From Leptospira adleri (GTDB lineage Bacteria; Spirochaetota; Leptospiria; Leptospirales; Leptospiraceae): DNA of 64,000 bases. The translations under genes were made by a program, and so were the position numbers. Location of the stretch: contig NZ_NPDU01000008.1 in NCBI RefSeq assembly GCF_002811985.1, forward strand, positions 34,882-98,881, given 5' to 3'. Positions 55,568-64,000 of this stretch are shown here, piece by piece (within the stretch, counting starts at the first letter, position 1; each line of letters opens with the position of its first letter). Below the pieces are notes generated by a model. It was not told the origin of the DNA, did no database searches, and was given only the letters and a program-made list of their open reading frames with translations.

Positions 55568-58551
55568 AAAAACGTTTAGATCAACTCGAAGAAGAAGTCA
55601 TTTCCCTCAAAAAAGAAATCGCGACGTATTCCGAAAGTTCTGCCGAAAGAGAAACGATTCCGCTTCCTTCCCAAGCAATTCACTCAGAGACAAAGATAGA
55701 AAAAACGTTTGAAAAAAAGAGAAGTCCTGAATGGGAACTTTTTTTAGGAGGCAATCTATTAGGAAAAGCAGGATTGTTTTCCATTCTTCTTGCGACGATC
55801 TGGTTTATCAAATACGCTTTCGATAACCGCTGGGTCAACGAGTCGGGAAGAATCCTGATCGGGATGTCGATCGGATTCGGAATCGCCTTCACGGGGCTCA
55901 GGCTCAACGTCAAGGGTTATCGGATTTTACCTGAATCGGTTTTAGGAACCGGGTTTTCGATCGTCTATCTGAGTTTGTTCGGCGCATATTACTATTACGA
56001 TCTCTTTACTCTTTCGGAAACGTTTCTTTATCTTTCTTTTCTCAGCGTCTTTTCCTCCGCATTGGCGTATCGGATCCGTAAGGAAATTCTTTATATTTTC
56101 GGTTTGATCGGCTCCGTCTTATCGCCCGTTTTAATTTCTCAAGGCGAAAATTCATATAAATTCCTCTTTGGATATTTACTTTTTTTGAATATTCTGCATT
56201 TCTTAATTTCTAGAAAATCGCTCTGGATCGTATCTTCCTTTGTATTGTTGATTGCGAACTTCACTCTTTATACATTTTGGTCCGCGGAAAACATACACAG
56301 AAGCGGTTTTGCGATTCCGTTTTCATTTATCAACGTTTCCTTTTTTCTTTTTCTTTACGGAAATTTTTTCTTCCTTCCCAAGTTGATCGATCGAACGGAA
56401 GAATCGGGAACACTCTTTCCAAATCTAAATTCGATCTTGATTCCGCTTTTCCAGGTAATCAACGCTCTCGCTTTCGGTTACACCGGATACAATCAATTAC
56501 AGAAATTTTATCCGAATGTAACTGCGCATTTCTTTCTTTTCGGCGCCTTGCTCTTCGCAATCATGATCGATCGTTTCGGAAAAAAATCGAGCCTCTTGCC
56601 TGCGCCGGCTCGGAACAATTTCGAAACGATCAACCTTTGTCTTCTCTTAGGGTTCTCGTTCGCGTCTTTGACCGACTTCTCCGAAGGAAGCTGGCTGACA
56701 TTCTCATGGATCATGCTCGCGGGTGTTGTATCGATCTTGGGAGTAAATTTAAAGAAAACTTCCTTTCAGATTATCTCGATCGGAATCTGGGTCTTAGCCT
56801 TGTTTAAACTCTACTTTCTAAATCAGATGGAGGACCTCGATAGGGCTTTTCTTCTCAACGAACGATTCGCGCTTTATGTCCTTGCTTCTTTATTTCTCTT
56901 TGCAACGTATCAAATTCGAAAAAACGAAACCGTTTTCAGGTTCGAAAGAGGATTCATTTATATGGGAATTATCACTTTAATTTGGGGAACCGTCGTTGAC
57001 GTTCACTACGCGGTTCGCGACGAGCACTATAGAAATTTATGTTTTTCTTATGTTCTTGCGTTCTACGCTTCGGTCTTTCTTTTTGCGGGATTTCGATATT
57101 CCTTCAAATCGCTTCGGATCGTCGGAATCGTCGTCGCGTCCGTCTTGGTTGGAAAATTATATTTTTATGATATATGGACGATGAGCATCATAGTAAGAAT
57201 CATAGCGGGTTTTACGCTCGGGATCGGATTCTTTTTAGTGAGTCTTTTTTATCAGAAATTTAAGGAAAAACTTTCCGTCTCAAAAACCTTTACCGGTTTA
57301 ACGTTAGTTCTCTTTGTCGTCGGCGTCTTTTCCGCGCCGGCGTCCCTCTCGGCAGAATCGATCAACGTGAAAGGTTATAAATATTACAAAGATATCCAAA
57401 TACAGAAGATAGAAAAACCAAAGAACGAAGACGCAGGTTTTTACGGAAAAATCAAGTTGGACGAGGACATAGTCAGACATTCCGGTGTCAACGATAGAAG
57501 GATCGTTCAAAACGGGAAAACGATTCCCTTCATCACTCGGAATACGATCGAAACGTCCACGGCAGGTGGAGAGTCCGTCGCGAAACTTCTTTTTAAAGTG
57601 AAGAACGATACAGGCAACGTCTATGTTTTAAAACTTCCGAAAATCCCCGCGAAAACACATTACACAACCATTCTTGCGCAGGGACCTCCGGAGTATGAAG
57701 TAAGAGGCACCGTTTATTTAGGAAAAAACCCAGAAGACCGGGGAACCGAATCCAGCTTTAACATCTACAGTTATCAAGGAGGAGAAGTTTCCAATCAGAT
57801 TCAATTCGAATCCGAAGAGGAGATAAGCTACGTTCGTATTGAAACGGATTCGGAAGCGAACTTTACGTTTCCAAAGGCGATTTACAAACCGATTCAGGAA
57901 CAAGTTGAATTCAAAAAAGAGCTGGAAAGATCCGATTTAGAATTCGGTTTCAACCCGGATACGAGATCCACGGTGTTTTATTATAAAAATCCTATGAAAG
58001 TTCCGATCCATAGGGTCGTCCTTCACTTAAAAGAAGAAAAATACGATAGAAACGTAAAAGTGTTTTTTAAGGACGATTCCAAAGAATTCAGTCTCCTAAC
58101 CGAGAAGAACATTTTAAAAAAACCGAATATTCCTTCCGACGCGAACTTCATCTTCGCAAATCCGATCGCATCGGAACTGAAATTTGAAATTTTCGACGGA
58201 GACGACCCTTCCTTAACGGTGGAGCGCGTTGAACTTTTTATTCTTCAGGAAGAAATGGTATTTCCTTTGGAAATTGAGGAAGTGGAAAATCCTTCATCCC
58301 AAACGATGAGAATCTATTACGGAAATCCGTACGCCCAAGCTCCAGAGTTCGACTTCGCAAAAACGTTTACGGAAACGTCTCTTCCAAAAGAAGTTTTAAT
58401 CAAAGAAGAAAAAGAAAATGAAAATTTCGGATATTCGATCGGAGAACCCCCGGTTTCGACGTGGATTATCCGAGCTTTTTTCTTTTTGGGAGTTGTAATA
58501 TTGATCTTTTTGAGTTATAGAGTTTTTCGTACAAAGAACGCTGCGGCGTAA
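55549..58551 (+). CDS. DUF2339 membrane protein fused to a DUF3999-like exterior domain
   Basis: About 1000 residues. A short coiled coil (IEKIKKRLDQLEEEVISLKKEI) precedes many transmembrane helices (about 60-600) in DUF2339 style (GGNLLGKAGLFSILLATIWFIKYAFDN; GRILIGMSIGFGIAFTGL). The last 370 residues are extracytoplasmic and resemble DUF3999 (VNDRRIVQNGKTIPFI; FTFPKAIYKPIQEQVEF) with a final transmembrane helix. In other bacteria DUF2339 and DUF3999 genes are often neighbours, so this is a fusion of partners. The TTG at 55549 has GGAAGG eight bases upstream. The function is unknown. Confidence 0.8.
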   Translation: MDIEKIKKRLDQLEEEVISLKKEIATYSESSAERETIPLPSQAIHSETKIEKTFEKKRSPEWELFLGGNLLGKAGLFSILLATIWFIKYAFDNRWVNESGRILIGMSIGFGIAFTGLRLNVKGYRILPESVLGTGFSIVYLSLFGAYYYYDLFTLSETFLYLSFLSVFSSALAYRIRKEILYIFGLIGSVLSPVLISQGENSYKFLFGYLLFLNILHFLISRKSLWIVSSFVLLIANFTLYTFWSAENIHRSGFAIPFSFINVSFFLFLYGNFFFLPKLIDRTEESGTLFPNLNSILIPLFQVINALAFGYTGYNQLQKFYPNVTAHFFLFGALLFAIMIDRFGKKSSLLPAPARNNFETINLCLLLGFSFASLTDFSEGSWLTFSWIMLAGVVSILGVNLKKTSFQIISIGIWVLALFKLYFLNQMEDLDRAFLLNERFALYVLASLFLFATYQIRKNETVFRFERGFIYMGIITLIWGTVVDVHYAVRDEHYRNLCFSYVLAFYASVFLFAGFRYSFKSLRIVGIVVASVLVGKLYFYDIWTMSIIVRIIAGFTLGIGFFLVSLFYQKFKEKLSVSKTFTGLTLVLFVVGVFSAPASLSAESINVKGYKYYKDIQIQKIEKPKNEDAGFYGKIKLDEDIVRHSGVNDRRIVQNGKTIPFITRNTIETSTAGGESVAKLLFKVKNDTGNVYVLKLPKIPAKTHYTTILAQGPPEYEVRGTVYLGKNPEDRGTESSFNIYSYQGGEVSNQIQFESEEEISYVRIETDSEANFTFPKAIYKPIQEQVEFKKELERSDLEFGFNPDTRSTVFYYKNPMKVPIHRVVLHLKEEKYDRNVKVFFKDDSKEFSLLTEKNILKKPNIPSDANFIFANPIASELKFEIFDGDDPSLTVERVELFILQEEMVFPLEIEEVENPSSQTMRIYYGNPYAQAPEFDFAKTFTETSLPKEVLIKEEKENENFGYSIGEPPVSTWIIRAFFFLGVVILIFLSYRVFRTKNAAA

Positions 58552-58653
58552 AATTTCCCGGATTTGAAATCGCCTTCAGGCGCGACCTCGTAGTTTTTGT
58601 TTTCGAAAGGACGACTAACGTTCTTTATTTAAAAAACGGAGGAAGTCAAAAGG

Positions 58654-59289
58654 TCACTGAGTCAAGCGGATCGATTTTAAGATCAACATCGTCTGTTCGA
58701 ATTCTATATTGTGTTCTTCAGAACTCAACAAGGGAACGGTCGATACGAGAGACGTGGCAAGAATCACTTGTCCGTTTTTATATTCGTATATGAGTTCGTA
58801 CATCGCGCCCAAGGATAACATTGCCGCAAGAAATTGATGTTTTTCAACGTTGTTCTCGAGTTCGAACGGCATATAATCGGTGAAATTAAAACCTTTAATC
58901 AGTTCGGGATTGTTCGACCATTTTAAAATGGGAGAATTAGGAAGCACTTTCTGAAAAACGAAATTCTTATCCGAAACCACGACGACGGTGATCCCGTGGA
59001 TCAAACCGTTTCCTTCTTTTTCAAAATAGTAGGAGTTTCCTTTTAACTCCTTCTGGATCGTTTTTTTTAAGGTCCAGTCCTTAGGAACGGAAATAGAAAT
59101 TCCGTTCTCCAAGTGTCTCACGGTATAATCGTTATAACCGACTCCTCTTACGGAGATTCCTGGGCTTATCAGTTCGACTTTGGATTTCTGCGTCGACGCG
59201 GTTCCGCAAAAGTAAAAAATAAAAAACGAAAGACAAAACGCGATTCCGCGCAACGTTCGAAGGCTTGATTTTTTGATTTTTAAAATCAC
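58654..59289 (-). CDS. Probable lipoprotein of unknown function
   Basis: A 211-residue protein with a signal ending at Cys28 (FFIFYFCGTAS), a relaxed spirochaete lipobox. The rest is beta-rich and resembles PsbP/DUF1795-like folds (ISISVPKDWTLKKTI; YYFEKEGNGLIHGITVVVVSD). The GTG start overlaps the stop of the upstream TPR gene by four bases (GTGA), so it is cotranslated with it. Confidence 0.7.
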   Translation of the reverse strand: MILKIKKSSLRTLRGIAFCLSFFIFYFCGTASTQKSKVELISPGISVRGVGYNDYTVRHLENGISISVPKDWTLKKTIQKELKGNSYYFEKEGNGLIHGITVVVVSDKNFVFQKVLPNSPILKWSNNPELIKGFNFTDYMPFELENNVEKHQFLAAMLSLGAMYELIYEYKNGQVILATSLVSTVPLLSSEEHNIEFEQTMLILKSIRLTQ

Positions 59290-60044
59290 TTCTTTTTAAA
59301 CTCCGAACAAAAATGATCTAAGGCTTTGATCGCCTTTTCGTGACCGAGAGTATGAGCTTGATAGAGATCGTAACATCCGTTCTTCTTAAATTCCGGATTT
59401 TCAACCGAAACCAAAATGATCCCTCTGTTGTAAAAGGCCCTTGCATTTTTGGGATCGAGCTTCAGAACTTTATCAAAGTCTTGATAGGCTTCTCCTAATT
59501 TACTCGTCTTGATATAGACGATGCCTCGTTCGACCAAAGCCTCCACCCAATTCGGATCGGTTTCGATACAACGATTCAAGTCTTCGATCGCCTCTTCGTA
59601 GGCTTGCAATTCGTTTCCGATCTTGCCTCTCATAAGATAAGAACGGTTGAACTCAGGATTAAGGCGAATCGACTCGTTGATATCCTCCAAGGCTTTTTTG
59701 TATTCGTTCATAAAATAATAGGTATAACCTCGATTGAAGATCGCTTGCGAGTTTTTTCCGTCCAATTCAATCGCCGCGTTGAAATCCGATATCGCTTCTT
59801 CGTATTTGTAAAGATTGACTTTTATCCAACCTCTGAGGTCGAAAGCGTTGCTGTCTTTCGAATTCAATTCAATGGATTTATTACACGCTTCGAGAGCTTT
59901 TTCAAATTGTCTCTGATTGTAGAATTCGGCGCACTGATCCTTCTTTTTGATCGAGTCCTTGTTTGTCGAAGTTTGCGCGAGAAGAGTTCCCGCGACCGTC
60001 AAAAGTAAAGTCAACAATAAGACGAAGATTCGAATTCTTACCAT
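59286..60044 (-). CDS. Exported tetratricopeptide-repeat protein
   Basis: A 252-residue protein with a signal peptide (IFVLLLTLLLTVAGTLLAQ). Five or six TPR units follow, from about residue 35 to 240 (FEKALEACNKSIELNSKDS; YEEAISDFNAAIELDGKNS; YKKALEDINESIRLNPEF; YEEAIEDLNRCIETDPNW; LGEAYQDFDKVLKLDPKN). It probably serves as a periplasmic scaffold. Coupled to the following lipoprotein gene by a four-base overlap. Confidence 0.88.
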   Translation of the reverse strand: MVRIRIFVLLLTLLLTVAGTLLAQTSTNKDSIKKKDQCAEFYNQRQFEKALEACNKSIELNSKDSNAFDLRGWIKVNLYKYEEAISDFNAAIELDGKNSQAIFNRGYTYYFMNEYKKALEDINESIRLNPEFNRSYLMRGKIGNELQAYEEAIEDLNRCIETDPNWVEALVERGIVYIKTSKLGEAYQDFDKVLKLDPKNARAFYNRGIILVSVENPEFKKNGCYDLYQAHTLGHEKAIKALDHFCSEFKKK

Positions 60045-60181
60045 AAGAAGTTCCTTTCACGAAATTGAATTCTTTTCGATTCGAAGCGCGCAGAATCGAT
60101 TCTTCAATCCGTTTAATTTTGGGACTCAATATTCACCTCGAGAATTCTTTGTCAAAAAGGAATTCTCAAGATGAAAAAGAA

Positions 60182-61251
<1,070 letters not shown>

Positions 61252-61255
<4 letters not shown>

Positions 61256-61479
61256 CGAGGAAGGATTCCATTCGTAACGGGACCAAGGGACTTGCGAGCG
61301 ATATCGCGAGTTTAGAATCCCTGATCCATTCTCCTTTTATCACGATCTTAGGAGATGAATTCTACTTTCATCCCGATCATAAGAAATTCTTAACCACGCT
61401 TCAAAAACATCCGAAACTCATCGCTTCGATCGGGGTCCAGAGGACTTCTCTTCTTTCTCGGATTCGTAAGAATTATTCC
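61252..61479 (+). pseudogene. Start-less N-terminal remnant of a sugar nucleotidyltransferase
   Basis: The frame of the following gene stays open back to 61252 (TGA at 61249-61251) and reads GTKGLASDIASLESLIHSP, then FITILGDEFYFHPDHKKFL. This is the middle of an NTP-transferase domain (LGDEFYF corresponds to the LGD metal-binding motif). The first 80 or so residues, including the GxGTRxxP loop that binds nucleotide, are missing. No ATG, GTG or TTG exists in this part. Confidence 0.65.
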
Positions 61480-62466
61480 GTGGAACTCAAAGGCGATCGT
61501 ATTCTCGAACTGGTGGAAAAGCCCTCCGATCCTCCGAACGATCTCCTCGGTCTCGGAAGTTATCTCTTCACTCCTTCCTTTTTCGAATATTTCAAAAAAA
61601 CGCCTCCCTCTCCGAAAAGCGGAGTCATAGAAATTACCGATGTCATCGACTTTATGGCGAAGGACAGCGGAAAGGTTTTTGCGACCGAGCTGGACGTGGA
61701 ATACTTCAACATCAATTCCATGCAGGACTACCACCACGCGGTCTATGAGATTCGAAACGAAGAATTCGCGCGTTTTAAAACGACGTTGATCATTCCCACC
61801 AAAAACAACGAACGCTCCATCGCCGACGTCATCGTGGATTTCAGGGGAAAAGTCGACGAGATTCTCGTGGTCGATTCCGGATCCTCGGATAAAACATTAG
61901 AAATCGCTAAAAAAGAAAAAGCTAAAATTCTTCACTGCGACGCAGAAGGGGTTTCGGACGTTTTCGGAAAACAGATTCAAAAAGGGATTCATTCGGCTTC
62001 GGGAGACATTACGATCGTCGTAACGCCGGACGGCTCTTATCGTTCCAAGGATTATCCGAAACTTCTGGAATATCTCAAGGATTCGGATATGGTCATCGGA
62101 ACTCGCACGACTCGACAGATGATTGAACAGGGCTCCAATCTTTTACCCGGAGTTCGCGTCGTAAATTTGATTCTCGGGAAACTCATCGAAGTGTTTTGGT
62201 GGGGAATGGAGCCTCGCTTTACGGACGCGATGTGTTCTTACTTCGCGATCTGGAAGGATTCCTATTCCAAGATCGAAGAACGTCTGGAAACGGAAGATCA
62301 AAGAATCATCCCTGAACTTATGATGGAAACCGTAAGATCGTATATGCGTTGTATCGAAATTCCGATTTCCTATTATCGTCCGATCGAATCTTTAAAAAAA
62401 AGAATGGCTCGGGAATTCTTCTCCGTTGTTCGACTTATGATCCGGAAAAAATGGTTCAGCAATTAA
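61480..62466 (+). CDS. Truncated nucleotidyltransferase fused to a GT2 glycosyltransferase
   Basis: From a GTG at 61480 the 328 residues hold the end of a sugar nucleotidyltransferase domain (ELVEKPSDPPNDLLGLGSYLF; VEYFNINSMQDYHHAV), then a complete GT2 family glycosyltransferase (TTLIIPTKNNERSIADVI; DEILVVDSGSSDKTLEIA; TPDGSYRSKDYP) from about residue 105. The nucleotidyltransferase half cannot work without its lost N-terminus; the GT2 half might. It lies upstream of an epimerase in the same direction and belongs to polysaccharide synthesis. Confidence 0.75.
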   Translation: MELKGDRILELVEKPSDPPNDLLGLGSYLFTPSFFEYFKKTPPSPKSGVIEITDVIDFMAKDSGKVFATELDVEYFNINSMQDYHHAVYEIRNEEFARFKTTLIIPTKNNERSIADVIVDFRGKVDEILVVDSGSSDKTLEIAKKEKAKILHCDAEGVSDVFGKQIQKGIHSASGDITIVVTPDGSYRSKDYPKLLEYLKDSDMVIGTRTTRQMIEQGSNLLPGVRVVNLILGKLIEVFWWGMEPRFTDAMCSYFAIWKDSYSKIEERLETEDQRIIPELMMETVRSYMRCIEIPISYYRPIESLKKRMAREFFSVVRLMIRKKWFSN

Positions 62467-62508
62467 TTTAGAATTTTGTAATTATAGAATATTGGAAAAG
62501 GGAAATTT

Positions 62509-64000
<1,492 letters not shown>

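Overview
The window looks like a chromosomal segment of a Leptospira species. The basis is family content (a DUF1577-like PilZ-related protein, relaxed spirochaete lipoboxes, large PAS sensor kinases, leptospiral hypotheticals with no wider match that I recognise), a GC content near 40 percent by eye, frequent GTG and TTG starts, and small intergenic hairpins. I saw no rRNA, tRNA, CRISPR array, insertion sequence or phage block. Species cannot be fixed from sequence alone.

Layout. 0-8.7 kb: a TetR regulator with a palindrome over its start, a DUF1801 protein, a valS-purD-hypothetical-prfB run, a repeat-rich spacer, and a membrane protein next to the fluoride channel crcB. 8.7-16.3 kb: a lipoprotein serine hydrolase, a decayed gene at 10262-10959, a UPF0316 membrane protein, a SET-domain protein, a methyltransferase facing a FAD oxidoreductase, and an exported MsrA. 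16.3-21 kb: a signalling island with a four-PAS histidine kinase, a PAS plus LuxR-type DNA-binding protein, and a receiver-HATPase protein with no visible phospho-acceptor His. 21-26.2 kb: a glutathione transferase, the copper operon csoR-copZ-copA with an operator abutting the csoR start, and a radical SAM protein.

26.2-33.2 kb is an exported hydrolase region: two near-identical secreted hydrolases flank an oppositely oriented anchored beta-rich protein, followed by a lipoprotein, a membrane protein and a family I-type lipase. 33.2-41 kb holds a heavy-metal RND pump plus TolC-like channel with no adaptor gene beside them, and a SulP transporter fused to a beta-carbonic anhydrase. 41-50.6 kb holds the DUF1577-like protein, a lipocalin-like protein, DedA, a compact UvrD-type helicase, an SDR with a zinc ribbon and no catalytic Tyr, a DUF5360 protein, a small protein of SFPD repeats, and a class III nucleotidyl cyclase.

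50.6-55.4 kb holds small envelope proteins (CsgG-like, DUF4476) and an acyl-CoA dehydrogenase with a long N-terminal extension, possibly methylsuccinyl-CoA dehydrogenase. 55.4-60 kb holds a DUF2339-DUF3999 fusion, a lipoprotein and a TPR protein. From 60 kb to the right edge a surface-polysaccharide locus begins: a membrane glycosyltransferase, a nucleotidyltransferase-GT2 fusion that has lost its N-terminus, a CDP-tyvelose-epimerase-like SDR, and a GT2 cut by the window edge. The junction at 61.25-61.34 kb looks like a recombination scar.
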